Below, one piece after another: positions 1 through 9,088 of a stretch of DNA of 45,123 nt. Below the pieces are notes generated by a model that was given only the letters and a program-made list of their open reading frames with translations, had not been told where the DNA came from and ran no database searches. The stretch's first letter is position 1. Every line of letters starts with the position of its first letter. Source of the DNA: Lachnospiraceae bacterium (GTDB taxonomy: Bacteria; Bacillota; Clostridia; Lachnospirales; Lachnospiraceae). Where the stretch lies: assembly GCA_024698715.1 (NCBI GenBank), contig JAILRA010000096.1, positions 1 to 45,123 on the forward strand. Reading direction: 5' to 3'. A program made the translations under genes and the position numbers.

Positions 1-2324
1 TTGTTAAAACCGCAGGAGATCACAGCGAATTTTGGCTTTATGACACTTAAAAACTCTTGATCGTTTGTATTGATTGAAGAGCCGTGATGAGCGACCTGAA
101 GAATGTCTATGCCGTTTTTACTTATTATCCTTAACGCATCATTTTGTGAACGCCCCATATTTTCATCAGACATTAAATACCCGATCACAAGTTTTTCCGC
201 TTCTTCTCCGCCGTCCCCCGTAAAAAGAACGTTCCCTGCATCCGTTTGCATGATAACAGTCAGGGAATTCTCATTACAGTCTTCAGTTTTTTCATTACCG
301 AAATCGGGAGATATGACCGTAAACGTTATACCTTTTCCTTTGAACTCATCGCCTGCTCCGGCTTTTATTATATCGGTTTTACCTGATCTGTTACCTTCTT
401 CAACTTTTTCTTTGGATACATCCATATTGTTTTCATATTCTTCATTCGCTTTTTCCTTATACATTTTTTCATAAAATACATCATATAATGCCTCGGATAC
501 AATGATCTGCTCCACCTTTACACTTCCGTCATTAAGTATCTCCTTTATCCCGCTTATATGATCGCTGTCCCCGTGTGAGATGAACCATGCATCAACACGA
601 TTGATCCCGTAGTATTTAAGATACGGTTCGATCACATATTTCCCGACCTGTTTTTTGTCAGAAGAGCCTCCGTCATAGCAGTATACATGTCCTTTATATC
701 GGACACATACACATAACCCCTGTCCCACATAGAGGAACTCTATCCTGTCATCTCTCTCATAAACAAAGAACGAGAGTATATTTAAAACAAGAAGGAAGAA
801 ACAGATAATAAGCCCGAGTCTTTTCTTCTTTTTTATTGTCTTTTTTTCTTTCGAATAATCCGAATAAAGATCCGGTTGCAGATCTGTCCGATCCTTTATT
901 TTGTTTCGTCTTAACCAATTGTCTGCAAGTTTGCCTTTTCTCCAGAAATATACTTTGATCTTCTCAATAATTACAGACAAAAGTATCAGAACCGCCTCAT
1001 AAACGATCACTCTTTCCGTTTCTCTTGAGCCGGTCGTGATCAGCGAAAAAGGAATCATAAGCTCAGCTTTCATGAGCCACTCGTATACCGCAAACGAAAA
1101 ATGGATTCCGTATGCAAAAACATTCGGTATGAATTGCGTTACCGGATATATTAACGGTATTTCCTTTATCGCTTCAATGATGATGCATAAGAATCCCATA
1201 CCGAGAATAAATGTCATTCCGGGTATGAGAAGGATATTAAGAAACGGTGACAGGATATTAATCTGATAATATGTGTTTAAAACCGCAGGAAGAGTTGAAG
1301 CCGTTACCGAAAAGCTCATTGCAGCGGATGAAGCCGTTTTGGGAAGTCTCTTTCCTATAGGTGTAAAAACAGGCAGGACAACCGCTATTCCAAGGATAGC
1401 CAGATATGACATCAGAAAGCCTGTATGGAGTACGAATAGCGGTCTTACAATAACTGTTATCAATGCAGCTGCAGCCATCGCTGTAAGAGCATCATATGAT
1501 TTCTTACTTATCTTACCGATGCAGAGGATAACAAACATTATAAGAGCACGTAAGGATGAAGCGGAAACGCCTGCTATCGCGACATATACCGAAAGAAAGA
1601 TCATCGTCAGTATGTATGCCATATTCAGCTTCATCGGAGTTTTCTTTAAAATATAAAGGATCGCAGTTGCCAGGAATGTTATGTGCAGACCGCTGATCGC
1701 AAGAAGATGGCTTGCTCCCGCATCTTTATAAAGCTCTTTTATCTCACCGTCCAGATCTGTTTTGTCTGCGATTATAAGGGCCTTCATCATACCGGCATCT
1801 TCGGTATCGAGACTTTTTTCTAAAAGATTTCCGATCTTTTGTCGAACCGTAAAAATATAATCTTTCGCATTCTTCTTTCCGTCACTGTACAAAACCTCGC
1901 ATGAAGATGCCTTAAACAGATATCCCTTTGACAGATAGTATCTCCTCGAATCGAATTCCCCGGGATTTACCGCATTGTCATAAACGGATATCTTTCCGTA
2001 AACACGTATTTTTGAACCGATATGAATATTATCATCGAAATTAAGCGTACAAACGCATCCGGATCTTTTGCACAAAAAACCTGAGGATCTGATTCTTCTC
2101 AAATCCTCTGTTCCTTCTCCGTAAAATTCAATATTTTTAAGATAGCAGATAACCTGTCCGTATTTGTATTCTATATCCGCCACAACACCTTCCGTTTCGC
2201 CTTTAACGGCAGCTATACGCGGTATATCCATATTACGGACATAGATATTTATAAAAATCGCGGCGATCCCCGTTATGAAGAGAGCCATGCACATAACGGG
2301 GCGTTTAATGTATTTACCTGACAC
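1..2324 (-). CDS. comEC: ComEC/Rec2 DNA-uptake channel, 3' end cut by window edge
   Basis: Polytopic inner-membrane protein that carries single-stranded DNA into the cell during natural transformation. 774 codons are open from a GTG at 2324 to the window edge, all in one frame. The N-terminal DUF4131-like part ends with NPGEFDSRRYYLSKGY (about residues 128-145). The competence (transmembrane) domain opens with AGASHLLAISGLHI (about 205-220). The C-terminal metallo-beta-lactamase-like domain shows HGDSDHISG (about 583-590) and, near the edge, VAHHGSS. Only the last conserved segment (the usual NNxYGHP) is missing, because the window stops. The GTG start overlaps the end of comEA by 11 nt, which suggests translational coupling; an ATG at 2294 is an alternative start. 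Identity is firm. The start is less certain because the ribosome site is weak. Confidence 0.93.
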   Translation of the reverse strand, partial: MSGKYIKRPVMCMALFITGIAAIFINIYVRNMDIPRIAAVKGETEGVVADIEYKYGQVICYLKNIEFYGEGTEDLRRIRSSGFLCKRSGCVCTLNFDDNIHIGSKIRVYGKISVYDNAVNPGEFDSRRYYLSKGYLFKASSCEVLYSDGKKNAKDYIFTVRQKIGNLLEKSLDTEDAGMMKALIIADKTDLDGEIKELYKDAGASHLLAISGLHITFLATAILYILKKTPMKLNMAYILTMIFLSVYVAIAGVSASSLRALIMFVILCIGKISKKSYDALTAMAAAALITVIVRPLFVLHTGFLMSYLAILGIAVVLPVFTPIGKRLPKTASSAAMSFSVTASTLPAVLNTYYQINILSPFLNILLIPGMTFILGMGFLCIIIEAIKEIPLIYPVTQFIPNVFAYGIHFSFAVYEWLMKAELMIPFSLITTGSRETERVIVYEAVLILLSVIIEKIKVYFWRKGKLADNWLRRNKIKDRTDLQPDLYSDYSKEKKTIKKKKRLGLIICFFLLVLNILSFFVYERDDRIEFLYVGQGLCVCVRYKGHVYCYDGGSSDKKQVGKYVIEPYLKYYGINRVDAWFISHGDSDHISGIKEILNDGSVKVEQIIVSEALYDVFYEKMYKEKANEEYENNMDVSKEKVEEGNRSGKTDIIKAGAGDEFKGKGITFTVISPDFGNEKTEDCNENSLTVIMQTDAGNVLFTGDGGEEAEKLVIGYLMSDENMGRSQNDALRIISKNGIDILQVAHHGSSINTNDQEFLSVIKPKFAVISCGFN

Positions 2325-2907
2325 AAACGTACGGCTTTATCTTGTTAAATGTCGCATCCTTTATACCCGAAATGTTTTTTAACTCTTCAACATCTTTAAA
2401 GCCGCCGTTCTTTTCTCTGTAATCTATGATCGCATTGGCTCTCGATTCACCTATTCCCGGAATACTGCAAAGTCTGGACACATCGGCGGAATTGATATCG
2501 ATCAGTTCCTCATCGGATTCATACGCTTTTTCTCCGATGTATGGTATCCTGATCTGCATGGCATCCGAAACTTCCATCGCAAGATTTATCGCATCGGCAT
2601 CAGCTTCTTCATCCAGTCCCCCGGCTTCCTCAATCAGTTCGTATAGACGTGTTCCTTTTGAAAATTCATAGATACCGGGCTTTTCCACGGCACCGCAGAT
2701 ATAGACACAGCCGTCTTTGATACGTTCACCCTCTGCATTTCCTGCATCAAAAGAAGACGCATCGGCTGCGTCATTCGAAACCTTATTCAATTCGGCATTT
2801 TCATCGGGAAATAATTCCGAAGGATCGGAAATCGCAAGTCCGTTCCCGCCGCATGCGACACAGAACAGACTGCAAAAAATAATCAGAAATAAAATATATC
2901 TTTTCAT
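2314..2907 (-). CDS. comEA: ComEA-like DNA-binding competence protein
   Basis: Extracytoplasmic DNA receptor that hands double-stranded DNA to the ComEC channel. At 197 aa it has the usual ComEA layout. A hydrophobic N-terminal segment (residues 4-19) ends in cysteines (CVACGG) and looks like an imperfect lipoprotein signal or a membrane anchor. An acidic linker follows. An SLBB domain starts at about residue 66 (VYICGAVEKPGIYEF). Paired helix-hairpin-helix motifs fill the C-terminus (about 136-197), with INSADVSRLCSIPGIGESRA and then ISGIKDATFNKIKPY. A GGAG ribosome site precedes the ATG. The stop overlaps the start of comEC. No pilus or comF genes lie in the window, so competence cannot be inferred from this pair alone; transformation-negative Clostridia commonly keep comEA-comEC. 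Confidence 0.93.
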   Translation of the reverse strand: MKRYILFLIIFCSLFCVACGGNGLAISDPSELFPDENAELNKVSNDAADASSFDAGNAEGERIKDGCVYICGAVEKPGIYEFSKGTRLYELIEEAGGLDEEADADAINLAMEVSDAMQIRIPYIGEKAYESDEELIDINSADVSRLCSIPGIGESRANAIIDYREKNGGFKDVEELKNISGIKDATFNKIKPYVCVR

Positions 2908-2997
2908 AAGTCAACTCCATTTCTCCCCCGAGCCGACTTATTTTCCGTTTTATTTTATTAAACCGACAGATCAGCTTATGCAAACACGCATAAAGCA

Positions 2998-4440
2998 TCA
3001 TTCCTGAAATACGTAATCTTCATTTATGACAGGCGTCTCTATATATCCGTCCTCAACATAAACTCCGTGTATCTGCTTTTTCAGCTGACCTGAAAGCTGT
3101 CTTAATAATTTATTGACATCCTCTCCGTCCCAGGCTTTGGTATAGACCATCTCAGCCAGTACCCAGTAATTCGATGTTTCAACTATTTTGGGAAGAGAAA
3201 CGCTGTTTTCGTATGTTCTGACAATATCCTCCATCTGAGGATACTGATATTCTTTCTGGTAATTGCATGCCATTTTCCCGGTTCTCGCATATAGGTTCGA
3301 CGAATAATCAACCGTCAGGAATTTGGCAAAATCCTCTGCCTCCTGCTTATGCTTTGACATGCCGTTTACGGAAACCAGTTTGGTTACGGAAAGTCCCTGA
3401 GATCTGAGCGTATCGTTAAGCATTCCGATGCTTGTGATCCCGTACTCGTATTCAAAAGGATTCTCCTCATTCTTTCTGGCTGCTTCAAGTTTACCTATAA
3501 CATTCGTGTCGGCAGCCATAAAAAGAAGTTTTCCCGACATGAATTCATTCAGGATATCATCATATTTCGACTCATCGATCTCCATGGAGAAGAACTGTTT
3601 GAAATCCTGGAAAACTTTGAGACAGTACATACTGTTTTCGTTGTAAACATCAATTATGTCTCTGTCATCGCCCTTTTCACCGCCGACATTCATATATGCC
3701 CCGGCAAACCAGTATTCGTAGAGTACATCTGAAACACACCATTTAAAATAGGATTCCGTGCCTTCGGGAAGATTGTAATTCAACGCGAACTCAATGATAC
3801 CCACTATAGATGTGGGAAGTATATCATCCGCGGTATACTCTACTGCCAGAGTGTTTTCTTCGCTGTCCGGAGTATCTACACTTTCTGAGCCTTCACCATA
3901 ATCGGAAGCCGAAGAAGAACCGCCGATTCCTGCGGCAACCTGTTCAAGAAGAGTCCTGTTATATAAAAACAAAGAGCACTCAAATAAAAGAGGATATCCG
4001 AGTTTCGAATCCGAATAACTTATAGCATCTAAAGATATTTCAGGAAAATATGTGGAATTAAGGACTCTGTGCGAATCTCCCAATTCGTAACAAAGTCCCG
4101 ACAGATAAGCCTTTTCAAGCGACTCATTGCCTATTATGAAAAGATCCGGTCCGTAACCGTCATCAATGGTAGCCTTCTGAATGGCTTCCAGAAATTCCAG
4201 ACCGAATACTCTTGTTGATACAACTTTTACACCTGTTTTTTCTTCATATACTACTGCCGCATTTCGAATATACTCATCAAGATATTCATCGGTATACCAG
4301 ATCGAGAGAATATTTTTCTCATCTTTCTTGGCACTTTCCGATTCGATCAGAGAATTCTGCGGAAACAAGTCTCCAAGCAAAGCAACTACAGTCATTGCCA
4401 GAATGGCCAATATAGAAAAAAACTTTCTTCTAATATGCAT
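2998..4440 (-). CDS. Orphan extracellular solute-binding protein (family 1-like)
   Basis: 480 aa. The N-terminal hydrophobic segment (residues 6-23) is followed by a fold typical of ABC sugar-binding proteins: ILSIWYTDEYLDEYIRNAAV (about 44-63), EEKTGVKVVSTRVFG, and GPDLFIIGNESLEKAYLSG. No lipobox cysteine follows the hydrophobic segment, so the protein is probably secreted or held by an uncleaved anchor rather than lipidated, which is unusual for a Gram-positive binding protein. A Ser/Gly/Glu-rich insert lies at about 172-200. No ABC permease or ATPase gene is adjacent; its start codon overlaps the end of argD by 11 nt, so it is probably co-transcribed with arginine genes. The ligand cannot be deduced. 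It could act as a sensor or cell-wall protein rather than a transport component. Confidence 0.75.
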   Translation of the reverse strand: MHIRRKFFSILAILAMTVVALLGDLFPQNSLIESESAKKDEKNILSIWYTDEYLDEYIRNAAVVYEEKTGVKVVSTRVFGLEFLEAIQKATIDDGYGPDLFIIGNESLEKAYLSGLCYELGDSHRVLNSTYFPEISLDAISYSDSKLGYPLLFECSLFLYNRTLLEQVAAGIGGSSSASDYGEGSESVDTPDSEENTLAVEYTADDILPTSIVGIIEFALNYNLPEGTESYFKWCVSDVLYEYWFAGAYMNVGGEKGDDRDIIDVYNENSMYCLKVFQDFKQFFSMEIDESKYDDILNEFMSGKLLFMAADTNVIGKLEAARKNEENPFEYEYGITSIGMLNDTLRSQGLSVTKLVSVNGMSKHKQEAEDFAKFLTVDYSSNLYARTGKMACNYQKEYQYPQMEDIVRTYENSVSLPKIVETSNYWVLAEMVYTKAWDGEDVNKLLRQLSGQLKKQIHGVYVEDGYIETPVINEDYVFQE

Positions 4441-5620
4441 TCTCTATAGCCTCTTTCAGAATAACGATCATTCTGTCCACATCATCTTTAGTGATAATGA
4501 GCGGCGGAAGGAATCTGATAATATTAGTGCCCGCATTGATAAGTACAAGTCCCTTGTCAAGGGCATAGTTAATGATATCACCTACGGGTTTGTCAAACTC
4601 AAGTCCCTGCATGAGCCCCAGTCCTCTGTGATCGATTATTCCTTTATGCGAATTCTTTATTTCTTCAAGTTTGTCAAAAAGATATGAGCCGACTTCCTTG
4701 GCGTTTTCACAGATCCCGAGCTCTTCATAAAGTTTGAAAACCTCGGTACATGCTGCTCCTCCAAGAGGATTGCCGCCGTATGTCGTTCCGTGATCGCCTG
4801 CAACGAGCGAATTCTTTGCAACTTCTTCAGTCATAAGGAATGCACCCATGGGAATTCCTCCGCCAAGTGCTTTTGCAGTGGTCAGAACATCAGGTTTTAC
4901 ACCATATTTCTGGAAACAATACATATATCCCGTACGACCCATACCGCACTGGATCTCATCCAGAATAAGAAGCGCGCCGATATCGTCGCAAAGCTTACGT
5001 ACTCCTTTTATAAACTCCTCGGTAGCAGGATGTATCCCGCCTTCACCCTGAAGTGTTTCCATAATCACCGCACAGGTTTTATCTGTTACGAGAGCTTTTA
5101 CGCTCTCGAGATCATTCATTTCGGCAAATTTGATATTTCCAATCATCGGTCCGAAAGGTGCACGGTATTTTTCCGTACCCGTTACGGACAGAGCCCCGAA
5201 TGTACGTCCGTGGAAAGAATGATTCATTGCGATAATTTCATGATCCGTCTTTCCGTCTTTGTTGTAGGCATACTTTCTTGCAACTTTAAGAGCCCCTTCA
5301 ACAGCTTCCGCACCCGAGTTGGTGAAGAAAACCCTGTCCATTCCGGAAGCCTTGGTTACTGCTTTTGCCGCTTCGATGGAAGGAACATTGTAATAATAAT
5401 TGGATGTATGAAGGATCTTATCCACCTGTGCTTTTACTGCATCATTGTATTTTTTGTTGTTGTATCCGAGCGCGAACACACCTATTCCGGAAACAAAATC
5501 AAGATATTCCTTTCCGTCTGTATCATAAAGGCATACTCCGTCGCCGTGATCAAATACAACCTGATAACGGTTGTATGTGTGGAGAATATATTTCTCCGCT
5601 TCATCTATATACTGTTGCAT
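4430..5620 (-). CDS. argD: Acetylornithine aminotransferase
   Basis: PLP enzyme that converts N-acetylglutamate 5-semialdehyde plus glutamate to N2-acetylornithine and 2-oxoglutarate in arginine synthesis. At 396 aa it is the normal length. Class III aminotransferase landmarks are all present: TNSGAEAVEGALKVARKYA (about 100-118), NHSFHGRTFGALSVTG (133-148), the PLP-ring aspartate in LILDEIQCGMGRTG (D221), and the Schiff-base lysine in TTAKALGGGIPMGAFL (K250). A GAGG ribosome site precedes the ATG. It lies 71 nt downstream of argB in the same direction, so argB-argD form an operon. Class III enzymes also include ornithine and GABA aminotransferases; the argB neighbour makes argD the best call. 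Confidence 0.95.
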   Translation of the reverse strand: MQQYIDEAEKYILHTYNRYQVVFDHGDGVCLYDTDGKEYLDFVSGIGVFALGYNNKKYNDAVKAQVDKILHTSNYYYNVPSIEAAKAVTKASGMDRVFFTNSGAEAVEGALKVARKYAYNKDGKTDHEIIAMNHSFHGRTFGALSVTGTEKYRAPFGPMIGNIKFAEMNDLESVKALVTDKTCAVIMETLQGEGGIHPATEEFIKGVRKLCDDIGALLILDEIQCGMGRTGYMYCFQKYGVKPDVLTTAKALGGGIPMGAFLMTEEVAKNSLVAGDHGTTYGGNPLGGAACTEVFKLYEELGICENAKEVGSYLFDKLEEIKNSHKGIIDHRGLGLMQGLEFDKPVGDIINYALDKGLVLINAGTNIIRFLPPLIITKDDVDRMIVILKEAIENAY

Positions 5621-5691
5621 GATTAATTCCTCAAATATCTTTCCCGTCCGCCGTTTCTCATCCGCAGAATGAACGGCATTCGATAAATCGT

Positions 5692-6576
5692 TTATTCCTC
5701 GCCCGAGTCCGGCATGATCATTGTACCGATACCTTCTTTGGTAAAGATCTCAAGAAGAAGGCAGTGAGGGATCCTTCCGTCAAGGATATGCACTCTGTTT
5801 ACTCCTGCTTCCATCGCCGATGTGCAGTTGGTAAGTTTGGGGAGCATTCCTCCGCCGAGAGTACCCGAAGCGATAAGTTCCTTTGCATCGCTTACGGTGA
5901 TCTTTGAAATGAAAGAACTCTTGTCGTTAATGTCTCTGTAAAGTCCTTCGATATCCGTAAGGAACGCAAGTTTTTCGGCTCCGACAGCTTTAGCGATCTC
6001 GCATGCTGCGTCGTCCGCATTTATATTGTATGTATTAAAATCGTCGTCAAGTCCGATGGGAGCTACAATGGGAAGAAAATCATTGCTTAAAAGGTCGTAA
6101 ATGACTTTTGCATTCACTTCCTTGATATCACCCACGAAACCGATGTCTTTTCCGTCTGCAAGTTTCTTGTTAACTCTCAAAAGGCCGCCGTCCTTTCCGG
6201 AAATACCGACAGCTTTTACACCGAGTTCCTGAACCATTGCAACAAGGGATTTGTTGACCTTGTTTAAAACCATCTCGGCTATTTCCATCGTCTCGGCATC
6301 GGTAACTCTTAAGCCGTTGACAAATTCCGGAGTCTTTCCGACTTTGTCAACCCATCTGCTTATCTCCTTTCCGCCGCCGTGAACGATAATGGGCTTAAAC
6401 CCTACAAGTTTTAAAAGTACAACGTCTTCGATGACTTTTTTCTGAAGTTCGATATTTGTCATCGCGGAACCGCCGTATTTAACAACTATTATCTTTCTGT
6501 TATATTTCTGAATATATGGAAGTGCCTCAACCAGCACGCTTGCTTTCTTAAGAAACTGCTCCATGTCTTTTTCCAT
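5692..6576 (-). CDS. argB: Acetylglutamate kinase
   Basis: Phosphorylates N-acetyl-L-glutamate with ATP, the second step of arginine synthesis and often the feedback-controlled one. At 294 aa it has amino-acid-kinase motifs: [12 protein letters not shown] (phosphate-binding lysine and GG, about 30-41), [14 protein letters not shown] (about 62-75), [16 protein letters not shown] (about 148-163), and an ADP-site segment with DIEGLYRD. The N-terminal helix ([22 protein letters not shown]) resembles the extension of arginine-sensitive hexameric enzymes, so feedback inhibition by arginine is plausible. A clear GGAGG site sits about 10 nt before the ATG. It is the first gene after the argJ terminator and has its own promoter candidate, so argB-argD appear separately expressed from argJ. 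Confidence 0.96.
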   Translation of the reverse strand: MEKDMEQFLKKASVLVEALPYIQKYNRKIIVVKYGGSAMTNIELQKKVIEDVVLLKLVGFKPIIVHGGGKEISRWVDKVGKTPEFVNGLRVTDAETMEIAEMVLNKVNKSLVAMVQELGVKAVGISGKDGGLLRVNKKLADGKDIGFVGDIKEVNAKVIYDLLSNDFLPIVAPIGLDDDFNTYNINADDAACEIAKAVGAEKLAFLTDIEGLYRDINDKSSFISKITVSDAKELIASGTLGGGMLPKLTNCTSAMEAGVNRVHILDGRIPHCLLLEIFTKEGIGTMIMPDSGEE

Positions 6577-6633
6577 TTTTAAAGCCTCCGTCAGAATACT
6601 CGTTTTTCTTTAACAGAAAAACATATTCTCTTT

Positions 6634-6662
6634 ATTCTACAACAAATAAATCTTCAATTCAA
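6634..6662 (-). promoter_or_regulatory. Predicted sigma-70 promoter of argB-argD
   Basis: On the minus strand TTGAAT (6662-6657) and TAGAAT (6639-6634) are separated by exactly 17 nt, giving a good -35/-10 pair. It lies downstream of the argJ terminator and 57 nt before the argB start. This is by-eye matching, without transcript data. Confidence 0.55.
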
Positions 6663-6726
6663 CAGAAAATACCGACTGAATACGGACAAACCGAAGACGG
6701 CCATCGGAAATCTGCCTTCTTTTTGA

Positions 6727-6780
6727 ATTAAAAAAACAACGACAGCCTTTCGGATATCCGGAATGTCGTTGTTTTCGTTT
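6727..6780 (-). terminator. Rho-independent terminator after argJ
   Basis: A 12-bp perfect stem (6733-6744 with 6764-6775, AAAACAACGACA and its complement) encloses a 19-nt loop that itself holds the palindrome CGGATATCCG. On the minus strand the stem is followed by a T tract. It lies 17 nt beyond the argJ stop codon. Because the stem ends are A/T-rich on both sides, it may also work on the plus strand. Confidence 0.85.
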
Positions 6781-6796
6781 TTTATGCTTCAGAAGA

Positions 6797-8029
6797 TCAC
6801 GAGCGGTAGTCCGCGTTTATCTTTACGTAATCGTAGGTGAGATCGCAGCCCCAGGCCTCTGCCTCGGCTTCGCCGTCATGCATGTCGACATCAACGATAA
6901 CTTCCTTATCGGACATGATCTTCGTTGCGTATTCTTCGTCGAATTCAAGAGGTACTCCCATTTTGAACACCTGAAGAGTTCCGACGCTGCTTCTGAAGAA
7001 CAGCTCAACTTTTGTCTGGTCGAAATCCACTCCTGAGTATCCCATTGCACAAAGAAATCTGCCGAAGTTTGCATCACAGCCGTAGATCGCAGCTTTTGAA
7101 AGGCTTGAGCTTATGATCGAACGCGACAGGATCTTTGCCTCTTCCTTTGATCTTGCATTGTAAACACGGGCTGTAAACAGCTTGGTTGCGCCTTCTCCGT
7201 CAGAAGCCATCTTTCTTGCAAGATAACGGCATACCGTCATAAGTGCTTCTTTGAAGATCTCGTAGTTTTTATCCTTGGATGTTATCTTTTCATTACCTGC
7301 AAGTCCGTTTGCCATAAGGATGAAAGTATCATTCGTGGATGTGTCTCCGTCTACTGAGATCATATTGAAGGTATCGGCTATGACTTCGCTGACAGCTTCC
7401 TGCATAAGTGATTTTTCGATGGCGATATCGCTTGTTAAAAGTGCTATCATCGTACACATGTTAGGATGGATCATTCCCGAGCCCTTGCTCATTCCGCCGA
7501 GCGTAACTGTCTTTCCGTCAAGTTCAAACTGAACGGCATATTCCTTGTTAACCGTATCCGTGGTCATAATAGCGATACTTGCATTGGTTCCGTTTTCAAG
7601 CGAGGAATCAAGTTTATCGCAAAGATCGTTTACACCCATTATAAGTCTGTCAACGGGGAGCTGCATTCCGATAACGCCTGTCGAGCCGACAGCTATCGAA
7701 TCTACGGGAACACCGAGTTTGTCACTCATAGCCCCGGCAGTAGCTTCACAGGCATCAAATCCTTCTTTACCGGTGCAGGCATTCGCAATGCCTGTATTGA
7801 TCACCATTCCGTGCATGGGCTTGTCTGACTTTACGATCTTCATATCCCACTGAACACAAGCCGCCTTAACAACATTGCTTGTAAATGTTCCGGCACTGAC
7901 ACAGGGTGTTTCTGAAAACACCATCGCCATATCTTTTCTGTTTTCGTATTTGATTCCGGCTTCGGTATAAGCTGCTTTAAATCCTTTGGCAGCCGTAACG
8001 CCACCTTCAACTGTTTTGATATTACTCAT
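6797..8029 (-). CDS. argJ: Bifunctional ornithine acetyltransferase / N-acetylglutamate synthase
   Basis: Transfers the acetyl group from N-acetylornithine to glutamate, so the arginine pathway recycles acetyl; many members also acetylate glutamate from acetyl-CoA. At 410 aa it has family landmarks: SAGTFTSNVVKAACVQWD (about 45-62), the oxyanion-type STGVIGMQLP, and the self-cleavage site in GMSKGSGMIHPNMCTMIALL, where Thr193 should become the nucleophile of the beta chain. The residue before Thr is Cys192, where Ala is usual. The C-terminal CDLTYDYVKINADYRS is typical. It begins 90 nt downstream of the GNAT gene, across a fragment of the dispersed repeat, and ends at a strong terminator. No argA or argE is visible, which fits the cyclic acetyl pathway. 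Whether it is bifunctional or only an ornithine acetyltransferase cannot be told from sequence. Confidence 0.95.
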   Translation of the reverse strand: MSNIKTVEGGVTAAKGFKAAYTEAGIKYENRKDMAMVFSETPCVSAGTFTSNVVKAACVQWDMKIVKSDKPMHGMVINTGIANACTGKEGFDACEATAGAMSDKLGVPVDSIAVGSTGVIGMQLPVDRLIMGVNDLCDKLDSSLENGTNASIAIMTTDTVNKEYAVQFELDGKTVTLGGMSKGSGMIHPNMCTMIALLTSDIAIEKSLMQEAVSEVIADTFNMISVDGDTSTNDTFILMANGLAGNEKITSKDKNYEIFKEALMTVCRYLARKMASDGEGATKLFTARVYNARSKEEAKILSRSIISSSLSKAAIYGCDANFGRFLCAMGYSGVDFDQTKVELFFRSSVGTLQVFKMGVPLEFDEEYATKIMSDKEVIVDVDMHDGEAEAEAWGCDLTYDYVKINADYRS

Positions 8030-8056
8030 TTATTTTCCTCTGTTCTTTTAAATATA

Positions 8057-8100
8057 TGCTGCGTACGACATCTTAGCGGGAGTGCGCCCGCGGTGTACTT
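8057..8100 (+). repeat. Partial copy of the dispersed structured repeat (copy C)
   Basis: The plus strand here (GACATCTTAGCGGGAGTGCG, then CCCGCGG) matches the 3' half of the repeat copies upstream of argG and the AICAR transformylase gene, read in their transcribed orientation: GACAT-TTAGCG-GAG-G-CCCGCGG. Relative to argJ the fragment is antisense. It includes a GCGGG/CCCGC hairpin. The 5' half of the element is absent; unrelated sequence continues towards argJ. Confidence 0.6.
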
Positions 8101-8119
8101 TGTTGTCATCTCCCCTGTA

Positions 8120-8575
8120 TTATTTGTTGAATGCCGTTATATTTGCTTCGTTAAGTGTAAAGTCGTAGTAGTTAAGATCTTCTCTTTTGGTCCAGCCTAC
8201 CTGTCTCCAGAAAGCGTTTCCGACATCGTTGGTGGTGAACGCTATAAGGCTTACTTTATTGATGCCTTCGGATCTGAGTTTCTCCATGCATTTTACCACC
8301 ATGGCTTTTCCTATGCCGTGCATTCTGACATCTTCCCTTACGCACACATGATACAAACAGCCTCGTCTGCCGTCATGTCCGCAAAGAATGGCTCCGACAA
8401 CTTCTCCGTCAAGAATGCATACCACAGAGCAGCCGGGATTTCTTTTAAGGAATTTTTCGACACCCTCATACGAGTCGTCTATGCTTCTTATGGCAAATCC
8501 TTTGATCGACAGCCAGAGTTTTTTAACTCCTTCATAATCTTCAATTTTCATTTCCCTGACAATCCGGTCGCCCAT
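8120..8575 (-). CDS. GNAT-family N-acetyltransferase
   Basis: 151-aa single-domain GNAT protein that transfers acetyl from acetyl-CoA to an amine of unknown identity. It opens with IVREMKIEDYEGVKKLW, typical of beta1-alpha1. Motif A holds the CoA-pyrophosphate loop RMHGIGKAM (R84 to about M92), preceded by the beta4 strand GCLYHVCVRED. Motif B shows NDVGNAFWRQVGWTKRED (about 116-133). The fold resembles the RimI/YpeA type. It sits between the receiver-domain gene (21 nt upstream) and argJ. The argJ neighbour raises the question of whether it acetylates glutamate, but nothing in the sequence shows that. Cytoplasmic; substrate unknown. Confidence 0.85.
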   Translation of the reverse strand: MGDRIVREMKIEDYEGVKKLWLSIKGFAIRSIDDSYEGVEKFLKRNPGCSVVCILDGEVVGAILCGHDGRRGCLYHVCVREDVRMHGIGKAMVVKCMEKLRSEGINKVSLIAFTTNDVGNAFWRQVGWTKREDLNYYDFTLNEANITAFNK

Positions 8576-8596
8576 TTTTTCCTCTTTTTCCGAAAA

Positions 8597-9070
8597 CTAT
8601 TTGAAAAGCTTACCAAACAGTCCCTTTGATCTTTTGGCACTAAGTTCTTCTTCCCACTGTTTGATGTTTTCAATTACCTTTTCTTCGTCTTTAACTTTTT
8701 TTATTTCCAGTGCTTTATCTATAACTGCCGTGAGATCCGCAACCCTAATAGGCTTTTCGATATACAAAAGGCCTTCGGGTTTATCGGTCCCTTCCAGTTC
8801 GTTTTCGCTTCGCATTAAACAAATGGGGACCTGTATCCCCTGCGCTAACAGATCATTGATGATTTTAACGCTGTCAAATACCGGCCCCTTTAAGTCTATT
8901 AAGAAAAAATCATATTGTTTTTTTGGGGCAAGCATCAGTGCATCGACCGATCCGTAAGAATCAATATACAGATTTCCCGTAGTCTGGATTCTTCTGTCGG
9001 ATTCCCTGTCAAGCAGTCTTTCAAGCTGCTTTCTGTCAGCAATATTATCGTCCAATACCGCTATGTGCAT
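8597..9070 (-). CDS. Stand-alone response-regulator receiver domain protein
   Basis: 157 aa. Receiver-domain marks: acidic pocket LDDN (D7, D8), phospho-acceptor candidate D59 in YDFFLIDLKG, a serine near the switch position (CLMRSE, S88), and the conserved lysine-proline pair YIEKPIRV (K106-P107). No DNA-binding or enzymatic output domain follows. The C-terminus (about 118-157) is a charged helix ending in GLFGKLFK, a short basic amphipathic tail that might bind membrane or a partner. No histidine kinase gene is adjacent. It probably signals by protein-protein contact, in the manner of CheY or Spo0F, but its partner is unknown. It follows the D/Y-rich membrane protein gene after 18 nt. Confidence 0.8.
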   Translation of the reverse strand: MHIAVLDDNIADRKQLERLLDRESDRRIQTTGNLYIDSYGSVDALMLAPKKQYDFFLIDLKGPVFDSVKIINDLLAQGIQVPICLMRSENELEGTDKPEGLLYIEKPIRVADLTAVIDKALEIKKVKDEEKVIENIKQWEEELSAKRSKGLFGKLFK

Positions 9071-9088
9071 TTTAACCCCCGCAAATTT

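Noticed and set aside
2801-3001. 66-codon minus-strand frame starting at the end of the solute-binding protein gene
   Set aside because: It overlaps comEA in another frame, lacks any domain, and its start overlaps the upstream stop only by chance.
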